From Klebsiella pneumoniae (GTDB taxonomy: Bacteria; Pseudomonadota; Gammaproteobacteria; Steroidobacterales; Steroidobacteraceae), in contig CAMCBU010000002.1 of assembly GCA_945873095.1 (NCBI GenBank), positions 1-64,000 of the forward strand: a stretch of DNA of 64,000 nt, read 5' to 3'. The notes under the pieces are model-generated. The model was not told the DNA's origin. It saw nothing but the letters and a program-made list of their open reading frames with translations, and did no database searches. This document shows positions 47,583-56,227 of this stretch, piece by piece. The position numbers were made by a program, and so were the translations under genes. The first letter of the stretch is position 1. The number at the start of each line of letters is the position of its first letter.

Positions 47583-48620
47583 ATGAATAGGTTTGCGAAA
47601 GGATTCGCTGGCCTGCTGATCGCCCTCGCGACGCTCGCGCCGTCGATCGGTCTGGCTACGCCACAAGAGCCACCGATTTCGAATGCCACGCTGGAGATCG
47701 CGGTCGACGCCGATAACGTCGTCATCGACGACCCGGTCGTCGAGGAAGTCACGATCATCGGCGAAGCGGCTGGGCCCGGGCTCTGGAAGATCCGCAACGG
47801 AGACAACACGCTCTACATCCTCGGCACGTTGAGTCCGCTGCCCAAGAAATTGGAGTGGCGTTCGCGTGAAGTGGAGCGTGTGCTCGCGCGAGCCGACCGA
47901 CTCATCCCGGCGAGCAGCAAGGTCGATGCCGACATCGGCCCGATTTCGGCTGTACAACTCTATTTTCAGTATCGAAAACTGCGCGGCAACGAAGATAAAC
48001 AGTCGTTACAGACGATTCTGCCGCCCGAACTTTACGCGCGCTTCGAGCGGCTGCGTGTGAAGTACGCGCCGCGCGACACCGATATGCAGAAGCGTCGTCC
48101 CGTCCTCGCCGCCGGCGAATTGTGGCGCGAGGCAGTCTCGCGCAGCGGGCTGACCTCGCGCAACGACGTCAACAAAGCCGTCGAAAAATTGGCCCGTAAA
48201 AATAAGGTCAAGATCGTGCAGCCCGAGCTGCGGATCGAAGACCCCAAAGGCACCTTGGCCGAGGTGGCACGAATCCCGCGCGAAGCCGAACTCGCCTGCA
48301 TGCGATCCACGCTCGATCGTCTCGAATATGATCTCGCGCTGGCGCGTGAGCGTGCCGAGGACTGGTCGCTCGGAGACGTCGCTGGACTGCGCTCCTCGAA
48401 TGCACTCGCCCAACAGGAGACCTGCTGGTCGGCGCTCATGCAGAGCCCGAGAGTTGCGGACATTCGGCGCCAGTTCGAGGAGCAATGGCTCAAGCTCGTT
48501 TACGACTCGCTCGAGAACCATTCGATTTCTTTGGCGGTGGTGCCGATCACCGAGCTTTTCAAAGATAACGGTGTGCTTGATCTGCTGCGCTCGCGGGGCT
48601 ATCGCGTCGAAGAGCCTTGA
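47583..48620 (+). CDS. TraB/GumN-like protein with altered conserved motifs
   Basis: GGAG precedes ATG 47583 (345 residues; the track's GTG start is earlier). A signal peptide is followed by GPGLWKIRNGDNTLYILGTLSPLPKKLEW, the start of a TraB/GumN family domain. In most family members this reads GTxH, but here His is replaced by Ser (GTLSPLP). The late GxxHL motif before the family's DGVLxLLRxxGYxV ending reads VVPITELFKDNGVLDLLRSRGYRVEEP, again without His. Both proposed metal-site histidines are therefore missing, which suggests loss of the enzymatic activity proposed for this family. It follows pntB. Confidence 0.8.
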   Translation: MNRFAKGFAGLLIALATLAPSIGLATPQEPPISNATLEIAVDADNVVIDDPVVEEVTIIGEAAGPGLWKIRNGDNTLYILGTLSPLPKKLEWRSREVERVLARADRLIPASSKVDADIGPISAVQLYFQYRKLRGNEDKQSLQTILPPELYARFERLRVKYAPRDTDMQKRRPVLAAGELWREAVSRSGLTSRNDVNKAVEKLARKNKVKIVQPELRIEDPKGTLAEVARIPREAELACMRSTLDRLEYDLALARERAEDWSLGDVAGLRSSNALAQQETCWSALMQSPRVADIRRQFEEQWLKLVYDSLENHSISLAVVPITELFKDNGVLDLLRSRGYRVEEP

Positions 48621-48621
48621 T

Positions 48622-48972
48622 TCAGCGCGCGATCAATATGCCCGGCTCGCCTCCCCGACTACCCCGTGGACTGGGTTGGGGGGGGGGGGGGAGGGGGGGT
48701 AAACGCCCCACTAGCCGATCCAGCAAACCATTGAGCTCAGCCAACAACTGCATGGCTCGTGGCGTCGGCGCAACGGCTTTTTCGCGCCGGTCACCCCTCA
48801 CGCCGGGCGCGATCGCAATCAATTCAAGACGCTCGAGCCGATGGATCAATTTGCGACAGCTGCGCGCCCCGCCGAAGCCCATCCGCTGATAGAGCTCGAC
48901 CAACTCGGAGATCGAAATCGCCCGGTGCTGGGCGATCAACAAGACCGCGGGAGCGAGACTGACGAGTTTCAT
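48622..48972 (-). CDS. Small winged-helix DNA-binding protein (MarR-like), C-terminal tail in poly-C tract
   Basis: The 116-residue protein has a MarR-like winged helix: MKLVSLAPAVLLIAQHRAISISELVELYQRMGFGGARSCRKLIHRLERLELI, RGDRREKAVAPTPRAMQLLAELN. It is paralogous to the next protein, which stops soon after the equivalent of LLAELN. Here the tail RLPPLPPPPQPSPRGSRGGEPG is encoded by a C7-T-C14 tract and looks like an acquired intergenic sequence. The natural end may be just after VGRL. It converges on the TraB-like gene with one base between stops. Confidence 0.7.
   Translation of the reverse strand: MKLVSLAPAVLLIAQHRAISISELVELYQRMGFGGARSCRKLIHRLERLELIAIAPGVRGDRREKAVAPTPRAMQLLAELNGLLDRLVGRLPPLPPPPQPSPRGSRGGEPGILIAR
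48678..48699. repeat. Long G homopolymer (G14-A-G7)
   Basis: Fourteen G, one A, seven G on the plus strand (48678-48699). It lies in the 3' end of the small winged-helix gene. The tract is prone to slippage and to sequencing error. All three reading frames stop within about 30 codons, so length changes would alter only the tail. It could also form a G-quadruplex on the plus strand. Confidence 0.9.
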
Positions 48973-49074
48973 AATCGAACAATAACTGTAGCTAATTAAG
49001 TTGCAAAGAAAATCTCATCGTTTGCCATGCGTCTTGGCTATCCAACGGAGGCAGAACGGGTGGGCGGAGCGATC

Positions 49075-49344
49075 TTAAATCGGCAGTTTTTGCAGTTGCG
49101 CCTGCAGTTCGCGCAGGAGCTGTCGCGACTCATCGGTGAGGCAGACCGACTTCTCGCGACGATCGTTGCGAGAGCCCTCGACGATCTTCAACAAATTCAA
49201 TTTTTCGAGACGGTGGATTAGCTTGCGGCAGGCACGATCACCACCCAAGCCGTGCATGCGATACGTCATGACGAGACTCGAGATCGAACTGGTGTCGTGT
49301 TGCGCGGCGATCAACAAAGCCGGCGTCAAGCTGAGATGTTTCAT
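49075..49344 (-). CDS. Small winged-helix DNA-binding protein (MarR-like), paralogue
   Basis: ATG 49344 gives an 89-residue protein, MKHLSLTPALLIAAQHDTSSISSLVMTYRMHGLGGDRACRKLIHRLEKLNLL ... NDRREKSVCLTDESRQLLRELQAQLQKLPI, closely parallel to the preceding gene product (matching GGxRxCRKLIHRLExL and DRREKxV segments). It is therefore a tandem duplication. The winged-helix fold with SISSLV as helix 2 and CRKLIHRLEKL as the recognition helix fits a compact MarR-like regulator. The track's longer start is not supported. It lies divergent from the EamA transporter gene, which may be its target. Confidence 0.72.
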   Translation of the reverse strand: MKHLSLTPALLIAAQHDTSSISSLVMTYRMHGLGGDRACRKLIHRLEKLNLLKIVEGSRNDRREKSVCLTDESRQLLRELQAQLQKLPI

Positions 49345-49534
49345 CGCACCTGTCGACGTTTTTCTCTTTGGAGGTCCGAGTCTGCGCGTGGGCCGGATCA
49401 ATATCCGAACCACCGCGCGGTCAGAGGGTATGGATGCGGAATGTAGTGCGCCTGTTGTCGCTTTCCCACAAAAAACTACGATCATTTTTACCCGCTTTCG
49501 ATACCTGCTTTTTTTGCCTAGCATCCAAACGTGA

Positions 49535-49556
49535 TCTCGCGCACATTCGCGCGAGA
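49535..49556 (+). promoter_or_regulatory. Hairpin in the leader of the EamA transporter gene
   Basis: TCTCGCGC, loop ACATTC, GCGCGAGA (49535-49556) lies about 31 bases before the transporter ATG. No T run follows, so it is not an intrinsic terminator. It may be an operator or RNA control element. TATAGT at 49572-49577 could be a -10 box. Confidence 0.35.
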
Positions 49557-49586
49557 GGCGGCCGCTTCCCGTATAGTTCGGCCCCC

Positions 49587-50486
49587 ATGAATTTGGCCAA
49601 TCACACCGGCAACCTCCGCGGCCTCGCCGCCATGTTCATCGCCGTCGCTGCCTTCTCGTTCATGGACGCGCTGTTGAAATTGTTCGCGGCGCACTACCCG
49701 CCGATGCAAGTCACCGTCCTGCGCGCCGCGGCGTCACTGCCATTCGTGTTGTTGCCCTTGATCTGGCAAGGCCGTCTGGCTGAACTGCGGATCCATCGCT
49801 ACGGCTTGCACCTTGTGCGCGGAGTGCTCGGCGTCGTGATGCTGGTCACGTTCATTTACGCCCTCGGCACAGCGTCGCTGGCCTCGGTGTACTCGATCTA
49901 TATGACGGCACCGCTGCTGATCGCGGCGATGGCAGCTGTTTGGCTTGGCGAAAAAGTCGACCGCGGTCGTTGGCTGGCCATCTTGGTCGGACTCGCCGGG
50001 GTTTGGATCATCCTGCAACCGCGCCCGGGCGGACTGCCGTTGCTCGCCGGGGTCGCGGCGACGGTCTCGGCGTTGAGTTACGCGCTCGCGGTGATCACCG
50101 CGCGCGTGCTCACCCGCAGCGAAACCTCCTCGTCGATGGTGTTCACCTTTTTGTTGCTAGTGACCCTTATCGCGGGTGGGCTCGCGCTGCCGCAATGGAG
50201 CGAAATCCGGCCGCAGGACTGGTGGCTCATCGCTGCAACGGGGGGACTCGGCGCCGTCGGTCAGTACTACATCACCGAAGCATTCCGGCATGCGCCGGCG
50301 GCCGTCGTTGCACCGGTCGAATATACGGCGCTGCTCTGGGGCATCGGTATCGACTGGGTGTTCTGGCAAGTATTTCCGCAAGCGGGGATGCTGGTCGGAG
50401 CGGCCATCATCGTGGGCGCAGGTCTCTACGTTGCGCTGCGCGAGCATCGCGAAGCCGATGCCGCCTCCGTGGGTGCAAACGGATGA
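49587..50486 (+). CDS. DMT-superfamily transporter (EamA domains)
   Basis: ATG 49587 gives 299 residues. The track's earlier start reads through leader sequence. Ten membrane segments in two EamA repeats are seen (first GLAAMFIAVAAFSFMDALLKLFAAHYPPMQVTVLRAAASLPFVLLPLIW; later GGLGAVGQYYITEAFRHAPAAVVAPVEYTALLWGIGIDWVFW). Such proteins export metabolites or drugs. It is followed by a second DMT transporter with a four-base overlap. Confidence 0.9.
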   Translation: MNLANHTGNLRGLAAMFIAVAAFSFMDALLKLFAAHYPPMQVTVLRAAASLPFVLLPLIWQGRLAELRIHRYGLHLVRGVLGVVMLVTFIYALGTASLASVYSIYMTAPLLIAAMAAVWLGEKVDRGRWLAILVGLAGVWIILQPRPGGLPLLAGVAATVSALSYALAVITARVLTRSETSSSMVFTFLLLVTLIAGGLALPQWSEIRPQDWWLIAATGGLGAVGQYYITEAFRHAPAAVVAPVEYTALLWGIGIDWVFWQVFPQAGMLVGAAIIVGAGLYVALREHREADAASVGANG

Positions 50487-51373
50487 CTTCGACCTACCTG
50501 CGCCTCGTCGGCGTCGCCGCGCTATGGGGCGGCACATTCATCGCAGGTCGCCTCGCCGCCCCACAAATGCCGCACTTCACCCTCGCCGCACTGCGCTTCT
50601 GGGCGGCAGCGGCGGTGCTGGTGCCCATCATGCTGTGGGTCGAACGAGGCTGGCCACGACTGCGTCGCCGCGATTGGTTCTACAGCGCTGCGCTCGCCGT
50701 CGCCGGTCTCGTGATCTACAACTTGCTGTTCTTGGGCGCGCTCGAACTGATTCCGGCGAGCCGCACCGCGCTGGTCGTCGCCCTCAATCCGGTCATGACG
50801 GCCGTTGCGATGGCAGTGGTGTTTCGCGAACGGCTTGCCTGGCATCGCTGGATTGGCATCCTGCTCGCCCTGACCGGGGTCTGCACCGTACTCGCCAAGG
50901 GCGATCTCACCGTCTTGTTTCAGCGAGTCGGTCGCGGCGAGGCGCTGATGCTCGGCGGGGCGCTGTGTTGGGCGGTCTACACGATCATCAGCCGCTACGC
51001 CCTCGCCGGCGAACGCGCGCCATCGGCACTCGCGCTCACGACGGTCACAACGCTCTGGGGCGCTGTGCTGCTCTCGGCAGGGATTCCCCTCGAATGGTCC
51101 AGTTGGAGCCTCGCCGCGGTGACCCCCGAAGCGTGGGCCTCGATCCTGTATCTGGGTGCCGGCGGAACCGCCCTCGCCTTCGTCTGGTATGCGCAGGGTC
51201 TCGCGCAGCTGGGGCCGGCTCGCGCCTCGGTTTTCAATAATCTCGTGCCGGTGTTCGGTGTCTTGTTTGGCACCTGGCTGCTGGATGAGCCGCTGCTCGC
51301 CTCGATGGTGGTTGGCGGACTGATTGCGCTGCTTGGCGTCAGTCTCACCAATTGGAGTCCGCGCCAAAAGTGA
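50483..51373 (+). CDS. Second DMT-superfamily transporter (EamA domains)
   Basis: The track starts this frame at 49940, but ATG 50483 overlaps the preceding stop by four bases and gives 296 residues starting MTSTYLRLVGVAALWGGTFIAGRL, the usual start of an EamA protein. Ten membrane segments in two repeats; LFLGALELIPASRTALVVALNPVMTAVAMAVVFRERL and PARASVFNNLVPVFGVLFGTWLLDEPLLA match the two conserved segments. The two adjacent transporters differ in sequence and are not a recent duplication. Confidence 0.92.
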   Translation: MTSTYLRLVGVAALWGGTFIAGRLAAPQMPHFTLAALRFWAAAAVLVPIMLWVERGWPRLRRRDWFYSAALAVAGLVIYNLLFLGALELIPASRTALVVALNPVMTAVAMAVVFRERLAWHRWIGILLALTGVCTVLAKGDLTVLFQRVGRGEALMLGGALCWAVYTIISRYALAGERAPSALALTTVTTLWGAVLLSAGIPLEWSSWSLAAVTPEAWASILYLGAGGTALAFVWYAQGLAQLGPARASVFNNLVPVFGVLFGTWLLDEPLLASMVVGGLIALLGVSLTNWSPRQK

Positions 51374-51568
51374 TGGGTATCGGAAAATCAGTCACTTACG
51401 CACAGTGGTGAAGAAACCAAGTCACGAAACTGTCGTAAAAATCCTTGGATCGGGTCTGGGCCAGCGATAAGCCACTGATTTTAATGAGATTTAAGGAAAT
51501 TGATCATTTTTTGACCACCCCCGCGCATTACGGCCGATTTTCCCGAGTTTTTTCGCTGGAATTTCGTG

Positions 51569-51603
51569 TCATCCACAACGTTATCCACACTCTCTGTGGA
51601 AAA
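51569..51603. promoter_or_regulatory. DnaA-box cluster upstream of priA
   Basis: TTATCCACA (51581-51589) is a perfect DnaA box. TCATCCACA (51569-51577) and the complement TTTTCCACA (51603-51595) each differ by one base. About 50 bases before, an AT-rich tract (51476-51524) holds GATCATTTTTTGA (51502-51514), similar to the AT-rich 13-mers of oriC. The cluster ends eight bases before priA. It may regulate priA, titrate DnaA, or be part of an origin. Confidence 0.6.
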
Positions 51604-51611
51604 ATGTCGTG

Positions 51612-53834
51612 ATGACCGACGAGATCATCAGGGTCGCCCTCGACACGCCGTTGCGGCGAACCTTCGACTACCTGCACAGCACCGACTCCGGGGCTGCTAT
51701 AGCAGGGCAGCGAGTGTGCGTTCCGTTCGGGCGGCAGGAGAAGATCGGCTTCGTTGTCTCATTGGAGAGTCAATCAGAGATCGATTTAACTAAATTGAAG
51801 CGGATCTCGAGCTATGTAGATCCTCATCCGACCTTCGATCCCGCACTGCTCACGTTGCTACGCTGGGCGGCCGACTACTATCACCACCCGTTGGGTGAGG
51901 TCATCGCCACAGCCCTGCCCAAGCTCTTGCGTGCGGGCGCGCCACTGCGAGAGCGATTGTTTGGGTGGGCACTCACGCCGGCCGGACGCCTCGCGCTCGA
52001 GGCTGGTGAAGCCAAGCGCGCACCCCAACAGCGCGCTCTGCTCGAACGCCTCGCTCGCGAGCAGGCCGGAGTGGCCGAGGAGGCGCTCGCCGACGGGCCG
52101 CGCTGGCGCGATCACATCCGAACGTTGCGCGACCGAGGCTGGGCCGAGCGACGGGAGCGCGAGCCTGCCGGCTCGCCGCCAGCGGCGCCGGCGGCGGTCA
52201 CGCCGGTGGCGCGATCAGCCAACGGCGTCCCGGAACCGACGGCAGACCAACAAGCGGCACTCGATGCCATCATCGCGGGCGGCGATACGGGTTATCGGGC
52301 CTGGCTGCTGCAAGGGATCACGGGCAGCGGCAAAACCGAGGTGTACCTGCGTCTCGCGGCGAGACAGCTACAAGCGGGGCGTCGCGTCCTGATCCTCGTC
52401 CCGGAAATCGGTCTCACGCCGCAGTTGGTCGGTCGGTTTGCACAGCGTTTCGCCGGCGTCCCGCTCGCCGTGCTGCACTCCGGCCTCACGGATACCCAAC
52501 GCCTCGAGGCTTGGCGACGCACGCACGACGGGTCGGTGCGGCTCGTGCTGGGTACGCGATCGGCGGTGTTCGCACCGATTGCGGATCTTGGGATGATCGT
52601 CGTCGACGAAGAGCATGATGCGTCGTTCAAACAGCAAGAGGGCGGATTTCGGTATTCGGCTCGAGATCTGGCTGTGGTTCGCGCCCAGCAACTGGACATC
52701 CCGATCGTGCTCGGCTCGGCAACCCCCTCGCTCGAGTCTCTGCACAACGCGACTCTCGGTCGATTCCAGCAACTCAGTCTGCCGCGCCGCGCGGGTAATG
52801 CGCAGCCACCCACCCTGAGATTGATCGATCTGCGAGCCGAACACGTGCACGCGGGACTCTCGACGACGGCGGCCACCACCATCGAGAAACATCTGGCGGA
52901 TCAAGGGCAGGTGCTGGTCTATATCAACCGACGTGGCTACGCGCCGACGCTCGCCTGCACGGCCTGCGGCTGGGTCGCACCTTGTCTCGCTTGCGACGCA
53001 CGGCTGACGGTCTATCGAAACGCGGCGCGTTTGCGTTGCCATCACTGCGGCGCCGATCGTGAACTGGCGCGCCAGTGCCCGCAATGCGGCTACGCCGTCA
53101 AAACGGTGGGCCAAGGAACCGAGCGCATCGAGGAGAGCCTGGCCGAAACATTTCAGGGTGTCGGTATCGCCAGACTCGATCGCGATGTCGTGCGTCGCCA
53201 AGATGAACTCGAAGCGGTCGTCTCGCGTATCGCGAGCGGCGATGCACGCATTCTCGTCGGCACGCAGATGATCGCCAAAGGCCATGATTTTCCCGATGTC
53301 ACGCTCGTCGTGGTGCTCAATGCCGACCAAGGTCTCTTCAGCACGGACTTTCGTGCCGCCGAGCGCCTCGCGCAGACCATCGTGCAAGTGGCTGGCCGCG
53401 CGGGTCGCGGCGACCGTCGCGGCGAAGTACTCATCCAGACCGAATACCCCGACCACCCGCTGCTGCGCGGACTGCTCGACGGCGGCTACGAAGCCTTCGC
53501 GAGTGCGGCACTCGCCGAGCGGGAATCGGCCGCTTGGCCACCCTTCGCACGCCTAGCCGCGCTGCGTGCCTCGGCGTTGCAGGCCGACTGGGCAACCGAG
53601 TTTCTCGCCGCGGCGCGGCGTGCGGCCCCCACGGCTAACGTACGCCTACTTGGCCCGGCACCCGCTGCCATGGCTAAGCGAGCCGGTCGCTTCCACGCCC
53701 AACTGCTGATCGAGAGTCATGATCGCGCTGCCTTACACCGCTTTCTCGACCGCTGGATACCCACTGTCGAAGCGCTACCGGAAGTCAGACGCGTGCGTTG
53801 GGCACTCGATGTGGATCCACTCGAATTGTTTTAG
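51612..53834 (+). CDS. priA: Primosomal replication restart protein PriA (helicase)
   Basis: PriA reloads DnaB at stalled forks. The 740-residue protein has an N-terminal 3'-end-binding domain, then the SF2 helicase with Walker A WLLQGITGSGKTEVYLRLA, the DEEH motif VVDEEHDASFKQQEGGFRYSARDLA, and a two-zinc cysteine cluster (CTACGWVAPCLACDARL ... CHHCGADRELARQCPQCG) between the helicase lobes. C-terminal motif GRAGRGDRRGEVLIQT is present. ATG 51612 (or GTG 51609) follows the DnaA boxes. Length is normal. Confidence 0.97.
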   Translation: MTDEIIRVALDTPLRRTFDYLHSTDSGAAIAGQRVCVPFGRQEKIGFVVSLESQSEIDLTKLKRISSYVDPHPTFDPALLTLLRWAADYYHHPLGEVIATALPKLLRAGAPLRERLFGWALTPAGRLALEAGEAKRAPQQRALLERLAREQAGVAEEALADGPRWRDHIRTLRDRGWAERREREPAGSPPAAPAAVTPVARSANGVPEPTADQQAALDAIIAGGDTGYRAWLLQGITGSGKTEVYLRLAARQLQAGRRVLILVPEIGLTPQLVGRFAQRFAGVPLAVLHSGLTDTQRLEAWRRTHDGSVRLVLGTRSAVFAPIADLGMIVVDEEHDASFKQQEGGFRYSARDLAVVRAQQLDIPIVLGSATPSLESLHNATLGRFQQLSLPRRAGNAQPPTLRLIDLRAEHVHAGLSTTAATTIEKHLADQGQVLVYINRRGYAPTLACTACGWVAPCLACDARLTVYRNAARLRCHHCGADRELARQCPQCGYAVKTVGQGTERIEESLAETFQGVGIARLDRDVVRRQDELEAVVSRIASGDARILVGTQMIAKGHDFPDVTLVVVLNADQGLFSTDFRAAERLAQTIVQVAGRAGRGDRRGEVLIQTEYPDHPLLRGLLDGGYEAFASAALAERESAAWPPFARLAALRASALQADWATEFLAAARRAAPTANVRLLGPAPAAMAKRAGRFHAQLLIESHDRAALHRFLDRWIPTVEALPEVRRVRWALDVDPLELF

Positions 53835-53867
53835 GCGGACTTGCAACGTGGCTGTAGAATCGCGGCC

Positions 53868-55640
53868 GTGAAAACCGACCTCCAGCACCTGCTGCAGGGT
53901 GCACTGCAATCCCTCGAAGGCACATGGCTGCCACAACCGGTCGACCCCGCGTGGATCACGGTCGATCGCACCCGCGATGCGCAGCACGGCGACTTCGCCT
54001 CGAATATCGCGATGCGTCTGGCCAAGAGCGTCGGACGTAACCCGCGGGAACTCGCACTTGCGATCATCGCCGCGCTGCCTGCGAACGAGCTCATCGTCAA
54101 AGCCGAGGTCGCAGGCGCTGGTTTCATCAATTTCTTTCTCGTCAAAGATCTGTTCGCGAAGGAATTACTGCGCGTCCATCACGAAGGCGATCACTACGGT
54201 CGGTTCGACCCGGCGGTTCGGCGCAAAGTGTTGCTGGAGTTCGTCTCGGCCAATCCGACCGGCCCGATGCACGTGGGGCATGGCCGACAGGCGGCTTTCG
54301 GTGACGCACTGGGACGACTGCTCGCCGCTGCCGGAGACGATGTCACCCGCGAGTACTACATCAACGATGCCGGCAGGCAGACCGAGATCCTCGCCGTGTC
54401 GGTATGGCTGCGCTATCTTGAAGTCTGCGGCGAAGCACTCGTGTTCCCGCAAAACGGTTATCGCGGCGATTATCTGCTACCGGTGGCCAAAGAATTCCAG
54501 GCGCGCTTCGGAGCGAGTTGGCAGCACCCGGCTGCGACGGTATTCGCCAACCTGCCACCCGATGCACCGCTTGGCGACAAAGACCAGTACATCGATACCT
54601 TGATCTCCCGCGGCCGAGAGTTGCTCGGGGTCGATCAGTGGCAAATCCTCTTGCAGCAGAGCATCGAGGCGATGCTCGATGAAATCCGGGACGATCTCGA
54701 AGGCTACGGCGTGCACTTCGATCACTGGACTTCGGAGCGCGAGTTCAACGCAAGTGGTGCCATCGAGCGCGCGCTAGAGCGTCTGCGCAAGGACGATTTG
54801 CTCTACACCAAAGATGGAGCACAGTGGTTTCGCGCCACCCGCTTCGGCGACGACGAGGATCGAGTCGTCGTGCGTGACAACGGCATCACCACCTATTTCG
54901 CCTCCGATATCGCGTATCACCTCGAAAAACGGGAACGCGGCTTCGACACGCTGATCAATATTTTCGGTGCAGACCATCACGGCTATGTCACGCGTCTGCG
55001 GGGCGGGCTGCAAGCCTTCGGCCATCCGGGCGAGTGCCTAGAGGTTTTGCTGATCCAGCTCGTTGCGCTGTTCCGCAACGGCGAAAAACTCTCGATGGGC
55101 AAGCGCGAAGCCAACTTCGTCACGCTGCGTCAGCTCCGAGGTGAAGTCGGTAATGACGCGTGTCGGATCTTCTATCTGATGCGCAGCAACGATCAGTCGC
55201 TCGATTTCGATCTGGAACTCGCCAAATCGAAATCCAATGAAAATCCGGTGTTCTATATCCAGTATGCGCATGCCCGAGTGGCGAGCGTCATGAAGGAATT
55301 GGCGGCTCGCGCACTCGCTTACGATGCGGCGACGGCGGCGGATGTCATCGCGACGCAAGGCGCTCGTTTGCTCACCGGCACACATGCCGAAGCCATGCTC
55401 TCGTGCCTCTCGCGCTATCCGGAAGTGATTCGACAGGCGGCCGCCCAGCGAGCACCGCATGCGCTTGTGCACTATCTCAAAGAATTGGCGACCACCTTGC
55501 ATGCGTTCTACAACGCCGAGCGCGTCTTGGTACCGGAGGACGATCTGCGGCAAGCGCGTGTCTACGCCTTGCTCGCCGTGCAGCAAGCCTTGCGCAATGG
55601 GCTTGGCATCCTCGGTGCTTCAGCTCCGGAGTCGATGTAA
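53868..55640 (+). CDS. argS: Arginyl-tRNA synthetase
   Basis: Class I ArgRS charges tRNA-Arg. GTG 53868 begins MKTDLQHLLQ, in place of the track's TTG nine codons earlier (590 residues). The HIGH signature reads GPMHVGHGRQAAFGDALGRLL (about residue 131), preceded by VSANPTGP. The KMSK-like motif lies at GEKLSMGKREANFVTL (about 408). The N-terminal tRNA-binding add-1 domain and the C-terminal anticodon-binding domain (ARVASVMKELAARALAY ... PHALVHYLKELATTLHAFYN) are present. It follows priA after 33 bases. Confidence 0.97.
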   Translation: MKTDLQHLLQGALQSLEGTWLPQPVDPAWITVDRTRDAQHGDFASNIAMRLAKSVGRNPRELALAIIAALPANELIVKAEVAGAGFINFFLVKDLFAKELLRVHHEGDHYGRFDPAVRRKVLLEFVSANPTGPMHVGHGRQAAFGDALGRLLAAAGDDVTREYYINDAGRQTEILAVSVWLRYLEVCGEALVFPQNGYRGDYLLPVAKEFQARFGASWQHPAATVFANLPPDAPLGDKDQYIDTLISRGRELLGVDQWQILLQQSIEAMLDEIRDDLEGYGVHFDHWTSEREFNASGAIERALERLRKDDLLYTKDGAQWFRATRFGDDEDRVVVRDNGITTYFASDIAYHLEKRERGFDTLINIFGADHHGYVTRLRGGLQAFGHPGECLEVLLIQLVALFRNGEKLSMGKREANFVTLRQLRGEVGNDACRIFYLMRSNDQSLDFDLELAKSKSNENPVFYIQYAHARVASVMKELAARALAYDAATAADVIATQGARLLTGTHAEAMLSCLSRYPEVIRQAAAQRAPHALVHYLKELATTLHAFYNAERVLVPEDDLRQARVYALLAVQQALRNGLGILGASAPESM

Positions 55641-55648
55641 GGACGCCC

Positions 55649-56224
55649 ATGAATACCCCCATCGGTCGCGACTTCAAACGAACATCTCGTCGCAGCGGTG
55701 TCCAACTCGGCCTGTCGCGCGAATTTTTCTTGGGGCTCGGCATCGGGCTCACGGTCGCAGTCGCGGTGTTTTTCTGGCAGTCGCGCGCCTTGAAAGCGGC
55801 CGAAGCACTCGCGGAGAGTCTTGCGCGCCCAGAGCCGCGGGTCGCCGCCAAATCGACCGCCGCCGACGAGACGGAAGAAGCCCGAAACTACGACTTTTAC
55901 GACATGCTGCCCTCGCAGGAAGTCGTGGTGCCGGAAGCGGGCAAGGAAGCGCCAGCCGAACCACTCCCGAATTCGCCCATCGCGCGGCCCGGCAATTACG
56001 TTCTACAACTGGGCGCTTACCGCGAGCTCGCCGAGGCTGAGCGCTTGCAGACGAAGCTGTCGCGTCTTGGCATTTCGGCCTCGTTACAGCGCATCGCCAT
56101 CGACGCCGATGTATTCCATCGCGTCCGGATCGGCCCGGTCAGCGACCTCGAATCTCTTAACCGAACGCGCGCACGGCTGCGAGCAGCCGATATCGATGTG
56201 GTCGTGATCCGCGTCAGCGACTGA
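55649..56224 (+). CDS. SPOR-domain protein (FtsN-like)
   Basis: ATG 55649 with AAGGA upstream gives 191 residues. The layout is a short cytoplasmic region with basic residues, a single membrane helix (FFLGLGIGLTVAVAVFFW, about residues 28-45), a charged/proline-rich linker with DFYDMLPSQEVVVPEAGKEAP, and a C-terminal SPOR domain (YVLQLGAYRELAEAERLQTKLSRLGI ... FHRVRIGPVSDLESLNRTRARLR). Genes like this next to argS are typical of Pseudomonadales-like gene orders and are FtsN-like cell-division proteins. Eight bases separate it from argS. Confidence 0.9.
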   Translation: MNTPIGRDFKRTSRRSGVQLGLSREFFLGLGIGLTVAVAVFFWQSRALKAAEALAESLARPEPRVAAKSTAADETEEARNYDFYDMLPSQEVVVPEAGKEAPAEPLPNSPIARPGNYVLQLGAYRELAEAERLQTKLSRLGISASLQRIAIDADVFHRVRIGPVSDLESLNRTRARLRAADIDVVVIRVSD

Positions 56225-56227
56225 GCT

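Noticed and set aside
48678-48699. Phase-variable on/off switch at the G14 tract
   Set aside because: Working through one-base gain and loss shows every frame stops within about 30 codons of the tract and after the DNA-binding domain, so expression would not be switched off. Only the tail would change.
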